DNA of 35,369 nucleotides from Cytophagaceae bacterium SCN 52-12. GTDB taxonomy: Bacteria > Bacteroidota > Bacteroidia > Cytophagales > Spirosomataceae. The DNA is taken from NCBI GenBank assembly GCA_001724175.1, contig MEDT01000055.1, positions 1 through 35,369 of the forward strand. Reading direction: 5' to 3'. Made by a program: the position numbers and the translations under genes. The notes beneath the pieces were generated by a model. That model made no database searches, was not told the origin of the DNA, and was given only the letters and a program-made list of their open reading frames with translations. Positions 1 through 8,530 of the stretch are shown in pieces (the first letter of the stretch is position 1; every line of letters starts with the position of its first letter).

Positions 1-994
1 AAGGCAGGGCCTCAAAGGTCCGGGAGAAGGTCTGCGTCGCGTTGCCGCATTCATTTTGTGCCGTAAAGGAAATCGTATAACTGGTCGCTTCTTCTATTTT
101 GATCCTTATCACTGACGAGTCCGGTTTGACCAGCTCCTGCACCGAATACGCTCCCCCGGAAATTCTCCACGGGAACCGCGTCGTTAGCAGCGATCCCGAC
201 GCATCCAGCAATAACGTACTGTCTTCGTCTTCCCCCATACACAGCACTTCGCTGTCGAAGCCCTCGATCTCCGCGCGCGTAGTGGGCAGCTTCTTCAGGT
301 TAAAATGCACCGGCTCGCTGGTTGAGCTTGTTCCGCATATACTCGAGCTTACACTCAGCCTTACCCAATATTCCTGGCTCGGATCGGCAAACATCTGGCC
401 GCCTATATTCTGTGTTCTGAAAGTCCTCCCGTCGCTGAACTCCCAGAGCCAGGTCAATGCCTGCCCTGTGCGGCCGCAGGAAGTGTTCGTAAAAGTACTG
501 TTTTTATCTTCGCAGGCTGCTGTTACCGTAGGTTGGGCTATAGGCGCCTTGTTAATGCTCAGCCGTGCAATATTGATATCGATGCAATTGTCGTCGGTGC
601 TGGAAATAATGATGTTGTATTCCAGGAGCCCGGAAGCGCAGTTGTTTTTGAAAGAGGTCAGGTTATAGGTTTTGGTATAGGAACGTTCTCCCGTGCCGGT
701 AACGGCCACTACCGTACCGTCTCCCCAGGCAATCTGGTATTTGCCGGCGCCGCATCCTCCCGGGCTTGCGATTACCTCGACGGTAAGCGTCGTTGCGTCC
801 CTCTCGGAATCCCAGCAAAGCCGCTTCCCGGCATTTCCCGTATCGGCAAACCGGATGGCCGCTCTGTCCTGAGCCAATACCGGTTGGGTAAAAAACCAGA
901 ATGTCAGCAGAAAAAAACCGTACTCCCTCCAGTAAAAAGTGATGCTACAATTCACCTTGCCATTATTAGTAACCTCGTAATCCTCCCTGGGCAT
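1..994 (-). CDS. Secreted PKD-domain protein, partial (C-terminus beyond left edge)
   Basis: This frame stays open on the minus strand from an ATG at 994 to the window edge, giving 331 codons without a stop. The ATG is preceded by a good Shine-Dalgarno (GAGGA, about 8 nt upstream) and by a TAACTTTG promoter element. Residues about 24-42 form a hydrophobic signal peptide ending in PVLAQ-D, after an unusually long polar N-terminus of about 20 residues. The mature part contains PKD-like beta-sandwich segments: one around WGDGTVV with a following SYTKTYN strand, one around WEFSDGRTF, and a third beginning near the LLLDASGS stretch. Several Cys residues could form disulfides. Proteins of this kind in Bacteroidota are usually large surface or gliding-associated proteins with a C-terminal sorting domain, but that end is not visible here, so the precise role is unknown. 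Confidence 0.8.
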   Translation of the reverse strand, partial: MPREDYEVTNNGKVNCSITFYWREYGFFLLTFWFFTQPVLAQDRAAIRFADTGNAGKRLCWDSERDATTLTVEVIASPGGCGAGKYQIAWGDGTVVAVTGTGERSYTKTYNLTSFKNNCASGLLEYNIIISSTDDNCIDINIARLSINKAPIAQPTVTAACEDKNSTFTNTSCGRTGQALTWLWEFSDGRTFRTQNIGGQMFADPSQEYWVRLSVSSSICGTSSTSEPVHFNLKKLPTTRAEIEGFDSEVLCMGEDEDSTLLLDASGSLLTTRFPWRISGGAYSVQELVKPDSSVIRIKIEEATSYTISFTAQNECGNATQTFSRTFEALP

Positions 995-1067
995 TGGGGG
1001 CTTCCTCAGGGAGAAATATTACACTATGCTTTTGCAAACAGGCTCAGCAAAAACCGTGAGCTCCCGA

Positions 1068-1075
1068 CAAAGTTA
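1068..1075 (-). promoter_or_regulatory. Bacteroidota-type -7 promoter element (TAACTTTG) for the PKD-protein gene
   Basis: On the minus strand the octamer TAACTTTG matches TAnnTTTG exactly and lies in the 141-bp gap between the ModF-like gene and the PKD-protein gene. It would give a leader of about 65 nt before the ATG at 994. No clear -33 TTG is seen. Confidence 0.5.
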
Positions 1076-1135
1076 AAAATTTGCTTCGTGACCCCATATA
1101 AATACGCTCTTAACTTAGTTAACGTTGAATTGCCG

Positions 1136-2629
1136 TCAAATAATCTGTTCCACCCTTCCGTCTTTCAAAGACAGGCTCCTGTTCACACAGGATGGGATTT
1201 CATTAGGATAGTGAGATACGTAGATCAGCGTATGGGAAGACATGGCGCAAATGGCGTCCACCGTCTGCCGGAAATATTCAGTAGTGGCAAGATCCAGTCC
1301 CTGGCACGGCTCATCCAGGACGAGTATAGGCGGATTCTTAACAAGCGCTCTCGCCAGCAAAACCAGCCGTTGTTCTCCCCTGGAGATATTCCTGAAAGTT
1401 TTCTCCAGCAGGTCCTCTATTTTCAGTATCCTGGCGACGAGGTGAATGCGTTCTTCCTGAGCGGGATTGATTTTCCGGAAGTAGACGCCGGTGGCATCGA
1501 AAAAGCCGGACCCTATCGCTTTATAGACGCTGGTATCGGCCGGGAAATACAGGTGCAGCTCCGGGGAAACATGCCCTATCCGCTGCTTGATATCCCACAT
1601 GGAAAACCCCTTTCCCCTGCCAGGCCTCCCGAATATTTCGAAATCATTGGCAAAACGCTGCGGGTGATCTGCAGTAATGATGCTGAGCAGCGTGGATTTA
1701 CCCGATCCATTAGGGCCCGAAAGCGACCATCTTTCGCCCTTTTTTACTTCCCAGCTTACGTCGTCCAGGACAGCCCTTCCATCGTAAACCACGCGTATAT
1801 TACGTAGCCTGAACGCATAGTCGAAATCGTTTCCGGAAGGTTCTCCAAGCTGTTTCAGCAAGCCGAGATCGACAGCAGGCTTTTCCCTTCTCGTCTCAAA
1901 CCGCGATTCTTCCCTTTTCCACTCCGCTAAAGGCAGGGCCGAAATGACCTCTCCTTCACCCAGTTCGAGCACATGCGTAATAAAATCAGGTATCTCCCCG
2001 GGTGAGGTAACCAGAATAATCGTTTTCCCGGCGCCTGCCATAGACGCCATCGCCTCCTTCAAAACCTTCCTGGAAAATACATCCAGGCCCGTAAACGGAT
2101 AATCAAACAGCAATATGCCGGTCTTTTTAAGAAGAGAAGTAGCCAGGAGCATTCTTCTTGTTTCACCGTTAGACAAGGTAACAAAAGGATGATCCAGCAA
2201 ATGCGTAAGCGACAGCAAAGACGCTACAGCTTCAAGGTCAGTGTCTGATACGGCGGAAGGAGCAAGCTTTACAGAGGCCTCATTTACCGTTCCGACAGGC
2301 TTCATCCGGTTGGTGAGCACGGCCCTTACCGACGGGGCTATTTCCGCGTCCTGCGACTGGAAACGCTGCTGGTAATACTGGGCCGCCGATCTGACTACCC
2401 GGTTGAAGGAATAATCTGCAGCGACAAGCTCCACGGTAGCCTTTCGCTCCACTTTACCGCTGCGGGGCATCAATCGTCCGGCCAGGGTTTCCAGGAGCAC
2501 CGACTTACCTGCGCCGTTTCCTCCTACTATCGCCCATTGCTCTCCCTCGTTCACCTGCCAGGAGATATTATTCAGTACCGGGTTGTCATATTTCCTTACA
2601 AAGACGTTTGAGAGTTTAAGCAGATTCAT
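1136..2629 (-). CDS. modF: ModF-like protein with two ABC ATPase domains
   Basis: This 497-residue protein has two ABC ATPase domains and no membrane segment. NBD1 has a Walker A motif GGNGAGKS (residues 36-43) and signature LSNGETRR (152-159). NBD2 has Walker A GPNGSGKS (305-312), signature ISRGEQRLVLLARAL (415-429), Walker B ILVLDEP (435-441) and a switch His in VSHYPNEIP (H473). The layout, length and the C-terminal SHxxxExPxC pattern resemble E. coli ModF, a cytosolic protein encoded beside the molybdate transporter. NBD1 looks degenerate: the catalytic Glu after Walker B is Tyr177 (LLFDYP) and the switch His is replaced by Ser209. No modABC genes are nearby, so a link to molybdate rests only on similarity. 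The gene sits downstream of pdhB but is separated from it by a strong terminator. Confidence 0.8.
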   Translation of the reverse strand: MNLLKLSNVFVRKYDNPVLNNISWQVNEGEQWAIVGGNGAGKSVLLETLAGRLMPRSGKVERKATVELVAADYSFNRVVRSAAQYYQQRFQSQDAEIAPSVRAVLTNRMKPVGTVNEASVKLAPSAVSDTDLEAVASLLSLTHLLDHPFVTLSNGETRRMLLATSLLKKTGILLFDYPFTGLDVFSRKVLKEAMASMAGAGKTIILVTSPGEIPDFITHVLELGEGEVISALPLAEWKREESRFETRREKPAVDLGLLKQLGEPSGNDFDYAFRLRNIRVVYDGRAVLDDVSWEVKKGERWSLSGPNGSGKSTLLSIITADHPQRFANDFEIFGRPGRGKGFSMWDIKQRIGHVSPELHLYFPADTSVYKAIGSGFFDATGVYFRKINPAQEERIHLVARILKIEDLLEKTFRNISRGEQRLVLLARALVKNPPILVLDEPCQGLDLATTEYFRQTVDAICAMSSHTLIYVSHYPNEIPSCVNRSLSLKDGRVEQII

Positions 2630-2694
2630 TTTAGAACGAAATTAAGCTGGCTGTTACCTCGCCCCCCGTCACCCTCTCCTCCCCTTCAAAAGCT

Positions 2695-2724
2695 AAAAAA
2701 AGCAACCGGCTGGTACCGGTTGCT
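2695..2724 (-). terminator. Rho-independent terminator of pdhB
   Basis: The sequence 2702-2709 pairs perfectly with 2716-2723 (GCAACCGG / CCGGTTGC, 6-nt loop). On the minus strand the stem is followed by seven T (2695-2701). It lies 22 bp after the pdhB stop and should end that transcript before the ModF-like gene. Confidence 0.85.
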
Positions 2725-2745
2725 TCGATATTGAAATGCATTCTC

Positions 2746-3726
2746 TTATTTATAGAGTACGGCTTTTACGGCTTCTACTGTCCGCTTTACGTTCGGGAGT
2801 ATTTCCTCTATCAATGTAGGAGCATAAGGCAGGGGAACATCCCTGCTGTTGACCCTTATAACAGGCGCATCCAGGTAGTCGAAAGCGTAGCGCTGTACAT
2901 GGTAGGCGATCTCGGAAGAAATTGCCGCCAGGGGCCACGCTTCCTCTACTACGACAAGCCTGTTTGTTTTTTTGACCGACGCCACCACAGCTGCATAGTC
3001 TATCGGACGGACCGTACGCAGGTCGATAAGCTCTACGCTGATACCTTCCTTCTCCAGCTCATCGATAGCAGGCAAGACTACTCTCGGGATCATTTTCCCG
3101 AAAGAAACGATTGTTACGTCGTTTCCTTCTTTTTTTATGTCGGCTTTGCCGAGGGGGAGCAGGTACTCATCCTCCGGAACCTCCATTTTATCGCCGTACA
3201 TAAGCTCCGATTCCATGAAAATAACCGGATCGTTATCCCGGATCGAGCTTTTCAGCAGCCCTTTGGCATCATACGGGTTAGCAGGAACGACTACTTTCAG
3301 TCCCGGCGTATTGGCAAACCAGTTTTCAAAATTCTGGGAATGCTGCGCGCCCAGCTGACCGGCATTACCGGTAGGCCCGCGGAATACGATCGGCGCCGAG
3401 TACTGGCCGCCCGACATGGAAAGCATTTTGGCAGCTCCGTTGATGATCTGGTCGATTGCGACCAGCGAGAAGTTGAAAGTCATAAACTCTATGATCGGGC
3501 GCAGGCCGTTTGCGGCGGCTCCGATGCCTATCCCGGCAAACCCCAGCTCGGCAATCGGAGTGTCGATCACCCTGTCGGGTCCGAACTCTGCCAGCATCCC
3601 CTGGCTGGCCTTATAAGCGCCGTTGTATTCAGCCACCTCTTCGCCCATCAGGAAGATGTTCTTATCGCGGCGCATTTCTTCGGACATTGCGTCCCTGATC
3701 GCATCTCTGAATGCTATTACTGCCAT
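2746..3726 (-). CDS. pdhB: Pyruvate dehydrogenase E1 component, beta subunit
   Basis: This 326-residue protein is the beta subunit of the thiamine-diphosphate-dependent E1 enzyme, which decarboxylates pyruvate and passes the acetyl group to E2 lipoyl domains. It has the usual length for stand-alone E1-beta. The ThDP-contacting Glu lies in DTPIAELGFAGIGIGAA (E60), and the RGPTG-xx-GQLGAQHSQ loop (about 115-130) is intact. The C-terminal transketolase-C domain carries the DLRTVRPID and VVEEAWPLA motifs. No pdhA or E2 gene is adjacent; a pdhB separate from pdhA/E2 is common in Bacteroidota. The other 2-oxoacid E1-beta subunits (branched-chain acceptor) are less likely given the close match to PdhB motifs. 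The ATG at 3726 lacks an obvious Shine-Dalgarno. Confidence 0.93.
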   Translation of the reverse strand: MAVIAFRDAIRDAMSEEMRRDKNIFLMGEEVAEYNGAYKASQGMLAEFGPDRVIDTPIAELGFAGIGIGAAANGLRPIIEFMTFNFSLVAIDQIINGAAKMLSMSGGQYSAPIVFRGPTGNAGQLGAQHSQNFENWFANTPGLKVVVPANPYDAKGLLKSSIRDNDPVIFMESELMYGDKMEVPEDEYLLPLGKADIKKEGNDVTIVSFGKMIPRVVLPAIDELEKEGISVELIDLRTVRPIDYAAVVASVKKTNRLVVVEEAWPLAAISSEIAYHVQRYAFDYLDAPVIRVNSRDVPLPYAPTLIEEILPNVKRTVEAVKAVLYK

Positions 3727-3863
3727 TCGTACGTAATCTTATTACTGTTAATAATAACTGCTTCTCGGCAAAGCGGTAAAATTAGGGAAAGAACCTCAAT
3801 TCTCATAATAACCCTGCCGCCGCAAGGCAAAACTTTCCGGGCTTCAACGTCATGATTTTCGAA

Positions 3864-6188
3864 TCAGAAAAACCTCCTCGTAAAAATCACCACATCGGTA
3901 TTTCTCCCTTTGTCATCAGCGCATGAAATTTTCACCACGCCCGACGGGGGTTCCAGGAATACCGGCTGGGAAGGCGGGGCTTTTTTCAACACCCGGTCGT
4001 TCACCAGCCACGTAACGCTGCCTACGTCCTGCGCTGCCTGGCACATAAGCTGAATTTCCGTGCCTTTGCCCGCCTGGAGATGGTATTCCGTCCCCTCCTG
4101 GGGACTTACAATTACCGGCGCCCCTTCCACGAATATCCTGTCGCAGCCGGGATTATGGGGCGGTATCTTGGGATACGGGATTTTGGCATAGTTATAGAAT
4201 GCGATAAGCTCGGGCGACAGGTTCGGGTAGCTTTTCTTCGACACCTCGCCGGCAGGCAGGCAATGAGCGCAATAGGATATCTTTCCCGCGGCATCTGTAA
4301 AGACCTGCCGTAAATGCTCGCAACGTCTGAAGCCCGAAACGCCTATGATCGCCTCGCCGTTCACTATGTCCGTACAACCTTCTGCCGGGATATCGCCTGT
4401 ATGGGAACACACCTTCCGGAGCTCCAGCTGAGCCGGCCTCGCAAACCAGTCTTTCGGGGAGTTGTAGTCGATCGTATTAAAGAGCTCAAACAAAAGAGGA
4501 GTGGCGATATTTGCGCCGCTGAGCTCAGGAACGCCTTTCCCCGAGAAATTCCCGACCCATACCCCGATCGTATACCGCTTGTTGTATCCAATGCTCCAGG
4601 CGTCCCTCTTGCCATAGGAAGTCCCCGTTTTCCAGGCTATACGCGGCAGCCGGTAGGTATTATGAAAGCTGTTGGGCAGATCCGGCCGGTCCGACTGCGA
4701 CAGGATCTGCGTTACCAGGTAAGCCGACTCTTCCGAAATAAGGGGTACGCCCGGCGCATCCTTTACAGATCCCTTTACAAGCTTTACCCCGCTATAGCGC
4801 CCACGTCTGGCGAACATCGCGTACATACGGGTCAGCTCTTCCAGCGTCGCTCCGCACCCGCCCAGGATCAGCGAAAGCCCCAGCCCGTCGGCCTGCTTGT
4901 CGATCGTCCTGAACCCCGCTTTTTTCAGCTGATCGATCATGCTTTTTATCTCCAGCTGCCGGAGCAGCTTAACAGCCGGTATGTTGAGCGAGTTGGCAAG
5001 CGCAAATTCTACCGTGACCGGACCTTTGAATTTCATGTCAAAATTCTCAGGCTCGTATCCTCCGAAATTGGAGGGAACATCGTTGATCACACTTTTAGGT
5101 ATCGCCAATCCTTTATCAAAGACGGAAGCATACAAAAAGGGCTTGAGCGTACTGCCGGGCGACCTGATTGCCCGGACCCCGTCGACCTGGCCTCCGTCAA
5201 ACGGGTTGCCGAAGTCGGCGGACCCTACGTAGCCTTCCGCTTCCATCGTTTCGTTGTTCAGTACCAGGACTGCGGCATTATGTATGCCGAGCGACCGGAT
5301 CCGGTTGACATAGTTATTTACCAGCGCCTCTGCCTGCGACTGCACGGGTTGCCGGAGCGAAGCCGCGATGATATGATCTGAGGGATATTCTTTTCTTATC
5401 CTTAACGCCAGGTGGGGCGCTTTCCGGGGTGCTTCCCGTCTGGCGGCTTCCATAGGCTCTTCCAGCGCATCTTCAACCACTCCCTCCGGGAAAAGACGGC
5501 TCTTTCCGAACCTTTTCAGCCACTTGTTCCGCTCGCCAAGGAGGCGCCGGCTTCCTTTTTTTCCGGGTGTAAGGTAGGCAGGATTATTGGGGATTACCGT
5601 AAGCGTTGTGATTTCGGCAAGGCTCAGCAGCCTGGGCGGCTTCCCGAAATAAAGCACGGAGGCCGACCTTACCCCTTCTATATTCCCTCCAAAAGGTACC
5701 AGGTTGAAATACATCTGCAGGATCTCGTCCTTCGAATACCTTCTTTCCAGCCTGAACGCATTCCATGCCTCGATCAGCTTGCTTTTAAGCGTGCGGGGCC
5801 TCGGCTGCATCATGCGCACGACCTGCATGGTAATGGTAGAAGCGCCCGAAACCGTTTCGCGGTGTATGAGGTTGGCTGCCAGCGCCTTTAAGGCCGAAAA
5901 GGGATTAACTCCGGGGTGGTAATAGAAATACTTGTCTTCCTTGTACAGGAACGTTTTCTTTAAAAGAGGCGTAATTTCCCCGAGCTCAGCATACATACGC
6001 CACTTGTCGTCGGCGGAAAGAAACGCGTGCATAAGCTCTCCGTTCTGATCTTTGATCTGTACGGAATAGGAAATATTCTTTTCAAAGGGAAATACCAGGT
6101 CGTAGACCTTTATCATTATCCAGCCCGCAAGGATTACCCGGATCCAGGGTTTCCTTAACCAGCTGCGAAGCACGTCTTTCGACAACAT
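3864..6188 (-). CDS. pbpC: Penicillin-binding protein 1C (bifunctional glycosyltransferase/transpeptidase)
   Basis: This 774-residue class A PBP is expected to polymerise and cross-link peptidoglycan on the periplasmic face of the inner membrane. A single N-terminal anchor spans about residues 15-30. The glycosyltransferase domain shows the catalytic Glu in KEDKYFYYHPG (E84) and GASTITMQ (115-122). The transpeptidase domain has SxxK at S346-K349 (GSTLKP), SxN at 400-402 and KTGT at 520-523. The C-terminal about 85 residues match the beta-rich BiPBP_C domain that distinguishes PBP1C from PBP1A/1B. In many bacteria pbpC is paired with an alpha-2-macroglobulin gene; here the upstream neighbour is instead a secreted TPR protein, 44 bp away and probably co-transcribed. 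Confidence 0.92.
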   Translation of the reverse strand: MLSKDVLRSWLRKPWIRVILAGWIMIKVYDLVFPFEKNISYSVQIKDQNGELMHAFLSADDKWRMYAELGEITPLLKKTFLYKEDKYFYYHPGVNPFSALKALAANLIHRETVSGASTITMQVVRMMQPRPRTLKSKLIEAWNAFRLERRYSKDEILQMYFNLVPFGGNIEGVRSASVLYFGKPPRLLSLAEITTLTVIPNNPAYLTPGKKGSRRLLGERNKWLKRFGKSRLFPEGVVEDALEEPMEAARREAPRKAPHLALRIRKEYPSDHIIAASLRQPVQSQAEALVNNYVNRIRSLGIHNAAVLVLNNETMEAEGYVGSADFGNPFDGGQVDGVRAIRSPGSTLKPFLYASVFDKGLAIPKSVINDVPSNFGGYEPENFDMKFKGPVTVEFALANSLNIPAVKLLRQLEIKSMIDQLKKAGFRTIDKQADGLGLSLILGGCGATLEELTRMYAMFARRGRYSGVKLVKGSVKDAPGVPLISEESAYLVTQILSQSDRPDLPNSFHNTYRLPRIAWKTGTSYGKRDAWSIGYNKRYTIGVWVGNFSGKGVPELSGANIATPLLFELFNTIDYNSPKDWFARPAQLELRKVCSHTGDIPAEGCTDIVNGEAIIGVSGFRRCEHLRQVFTDAAGKISYCAHCLPAGEVSKKSYPNLSPELIAFYNYAKIPYPKIPPHNPGCDRIFVEGAPVIVSPQEGTEYHLQAGKGTEIQLMCQAAQDVGSVTWLVNDRVLKKAPPSQPVFLEPPSGVVKISCADDKGRNTDVVIFTRRFF

Positions 6189-6232
6189 AGAAGTATGAAA
6201 GGCTCCGTCCGGGATATCGGCAATGAAGCAGG

Positions 6233-6988
6233 CTAATTAGCTGTGCTTTTAAAAAATCCTCTCGGATCCGGTGATTTTTCCGACAGCTGCTCGACAAACT
6301 GGAGGTTGACAAGCGAGAAATTGAGCGCTCTGCCCTTATGCAGGTTTTCCCAGGCCTGATTGTAATTCCCCCGGTAATATTCAGCGACAGACAAATTAAA
6401 AAACGTCTGTGCGTAGCCGGGATCGAGAACGGCGGCCTGCTCGAGCAGGCGCTGTATATCTTCCAGCTTAAGGCTGTCGGCAGATTCTTCGTAGAGTTTG
6501 ATAGAAATAGAAGACAGATCGACCATCAGGGGCACGTTCTGGGGATCTATTTCCACTCCCTTCTTCAGCATCCGGAAGGCGCTGTTAAAATCTTCGCGCT
6601 GGAAACACACTACCCCTAACCCCCAGTAGGCGTCTACATTTTTCTCATTCAGCAGGTAAGCCAGGTTGAAACGGTAGGAAGCAGTATCCAGCTGACCTTC
6701 CTGCAGGTATTCCCAGCCTCTGGCGGCAAAAAACTGGCTGGCTTCTTTGCGGGAGCCGAAATTGGCGTCGCAATCGTTCAAAAAGCTGATCTCCTCCTTA
6801 ATCTGGTCTGAGGATTTCCGCAATTCGCCAAAAAGAGGTAATATTTTCCTTTCGGAAAGAGATAAAACCCGCTTCTCCTGCGAGGGCTCCGCAGCTGGCT
6901 GGCTGTTGCTGACCAGCTGTGCCTGTGCTCTCACTATCCCGGGTAAAACCAGCGCGAACCAAATACCGACACCGACCTGAATCCTCAT
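6233..6988 (-). CDS. Secreted TPR-repeat protein
   Basis: This 251-residue protein begins with a signal peptide (hydrophobic 3-18, cleavage near RAQAQ, about residue 22). After a charged linker it has helical pairs with TPR character at about residues 85-118, 119-152 and 198-232 (A-xx-W-G-L-G, P-xx-Y.. patterns), plus a looser repeat between. TPR proteins are scaffolds, and no enzymatic motif is visible. It sits 44 bp upstream of pbpC on the same strand, so it may act with PBP1C in the periplasm, but that is inferred from position only. Exact function unknown. Confidence 0.75.
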   Translation of the reverse strand: MRIQVGVGIWFALVLPGIVRAQAQLVSNSQPAAEPSQEKRVLSLSERKILPLFGELRKSSDQIKEEISFLNDCDANFGSRKEASQFFAARGWEYLQEGQLDTASYRFNLAYLLNEKNVDAYWGLGVVCFQREDFNSAFRMLKKGVEIDPQNVPLMVDLSSISIKLYEESADSLKLEDIQRLLEQAAVLDPGYAQTFFNLSVAEYYRGNYNQAWENLHKGRALNFSLVNLQFVEQLSEKSPDPRGFFKSTAN

Positions 6989-7075
6989 TTTTTATGCTTT
7001 TCTAACCTGTAAATTCGTAAGAAGGGATATAAGCTAATATGAAACGGTAAGTATACAACAATTATTATATTTTTT

Positions 7076-8386
7076 TCAACTCTTCCGTTTTGAACCTCGC
7101 CTGGCCGGAGCTGATTTTTGGACCGGACGGCTTTTTTTCTCATGGAAAGCGCCCTGAAAATCCGGGTCCTCCCGCCGCCGCTGATTGTCTATTTCCCTGA
7201 GCATGACCTGTTTCTCCTCGAAAGAGGTGGGTGCTATCGTAATGTCAGGCAGGTCCTGCCCCGGAATCTCCATCCTGATCAGGGCTTCAATTTTTTTAAT
7301 ATGATATTCGTCAGCCATCGTCATAAACGTGATCGCCTGCCCCCGGCTGTTGGCCCGCCCTGTCCTTCCGATCCGGTGTACATAATCCTCGTAGATCAGC
7401 GGCACATCAAAATTAATGACATGGCTGACTTCGCTGACGTCTATTCCCCGCGAGGTAACATCGGTGGTTACCAGCACGCTTATGTCGCCGTTTTTAAAGT
7501 CATTCATGGCATTGATACGGGTATTCTGGCCTTTATTGGCATGTATTACCCGGATCTTTTCTTCAGGTATCACCTTCCTTTCCAGGAATTTATAGATGTT
7601 ATTGGCCGTTTCCTTCGTCCTGGTAAAAACCATTACCCGGTTAAAGTCCTCGTTTTGCCTCAGAAGATGTTCCAGTAAAAAAACCTTCGTTCTGAAATTC
7701 GGCACTCTGAACAAAACCTGGTCTACCATCTGCGAAGTAGTAGCCTGCGGGGAAACCTCTACCCTGGTAGGGTACTCCAGGAATTCTGCCGAAAGCCGCT
7801 CTACCTTTTCAGGGAACGTGGCCGAAAACAAAAGGTTCTGCCGCTTCGTAGGGATCACCTCCAGGATTTTCCTGATCTGGGGCATGAAGCCCATATCCAT
7901 CATCTTGTCGGCTTCATCCAGGACCAGCGTATTCAGATGCTTTACCGTGATCTCGTTTTTCAGGTAAATATCCATAAAACGCCCAGGCGTGCTGACGATA
8001 ATATCGACACCATTCCGAACGCTCTCTATCTGCCGGGTAGCCCCGATACCCCCGTAAAGGCAGGTATGCCTCAGCCCCGTATACCGTGCCAGGGTCTCAA
8101 TGACTTCGCCCGTCTGAAGCACGAGCTCCCGGGTAGGCGACAATACCAGCGCCCTTACATGGTCGCCTTGCGGATATTTCAGTTTCATCAGCAACGGCAA
8201 TACGAATGCAGCCGTCTTTCCCGTTCCGGTCTGCGCAATTCCCAGCACGTCGTGCCCGGCCAGGATAAGGGGAATGGCCTGGCTCTGAACGGGCGTAGGC
8301 TGCTTATAGCCGGCTTCAGCAACGGCATTGAGAAGCTGGCGGTTAAGTTTAAGATCCTCAAAAGATATTGCAGCCGTATTTTCCAT
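7076..8386 (-). CDS. DEAD-box RNA helicase, RhlE-like
   Basis: This 436-residue helicase has the complete motif set: F-x17-Q motif (F9 to Q35), Walker A AQTGTGKT (51-58), PTREL (84-88), DEAD (157-160), SAT (188-190), TSRGID (311-316) and HRIGRTGR (337-344). A short basic tail after residue 400 (RRGSKRKS at the end) would bind RNA. RhlE-group helicases remodel rRNA precursors or assist mRNA turnover; the exact subgroup cannot be fixed by eye. It is monocistronic and divergent from the FAD/Fe-S dehydrogenase gene. A near-consensus TACCTTTA lies only 4 nt before the ATG. Confidence 0.9.
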   Translation of the reverse strand: MENTAAISFEDLKLNRQLLNAVAEAGYKQPTPVQSQAIPLILAGHDVLGIAQTGTGKTAAFVLPLLMKLKYPQGDHVRALVLSPTRELVLQTGEVIETLARYTGLRHTCLYGGIGATRQIESVRNGVDIIVSTPGRFMDIYLKNEITVKHLNTLVLDEADKMMDMGFMPQIRKILEVIPTKRQNLLFSATFPEKVERLSAEFLEYPTRVEVSPQATTSQMVDQVLFRVPNFRTKVFLLEHLLRQNEDFNRVMVFTRTKETANNIYKFLERKVIPEEKIRVIHANKGQNTRINAMNDFKNGDISVLVTTDVTSRGIDVSEVSHVINFDVPLIYEDYVHRIGRTGRANSRGQAITFMTMADEYHIKKIEALIRMEIPGQDLPDITIAPTSFEEKQVMLREIDNQRRREDPDFQGAFHEKKSRPVQKSAPARRGSKRKS

Positions 8387-8491
8387 TGTGTAAAGGTATG
8401 GAAATATAACGGAATGAGCATTTTGCGGACAATTTCGGAACAGCGCCGGGTAATTAGAGTCGATGCCGCCCTTGTTTTGAGAAGACTTGCT

Positions 8492-8499
8492 TAACTTTG
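8492..8499 (+). promoter_or_regulatory. Bacteroidota-type -7 promoter element (TAACTTTG) for the FAD/Fe-S dehydrogenase
   Basis: TAACTTTG matches TAnnTTTG exactly. Transcription would begin near 8505, downstream of the in-frame ATG at 8501. This argues that translation starts at the ATG at 8531 (preceded by ACGAAGA). Confidence 0.55.
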
Positions 8500-8530
8500 T
8501 GTGTTTGCAAAATATTGTATTTTACGAAGA

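Noticed and set aside
533-1807. Long plus-strand frame of 424 codons
   Set aside because: It runs antisense across the PKD-protein gene and the ModF-like gene, both of which have strong family signatures; it has none.
4314-5381. Long plus-strand frame of 355 codons
   Set aside because: It is entirely antisense to pbpC, whose motifs are complete, and its composition (Arg/Pro-rich) is that of a shadow frame.
8391-8398. TACCTTTA as promoter giving a leaderless helicase mRNA
   Set aside because: Last base differs from the consensus and it ends only 4 nt before the ATG; other promoter positions further upstream are possible.
8501-8530. Extended N-terminus (MFAKYCILRR) of the FAD/Fe-S dehydrogenase
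   Set aside because: No Shine-Dalgarno and the -7 promoter element lies directly before this ATG, so the transcript probably begins after it.
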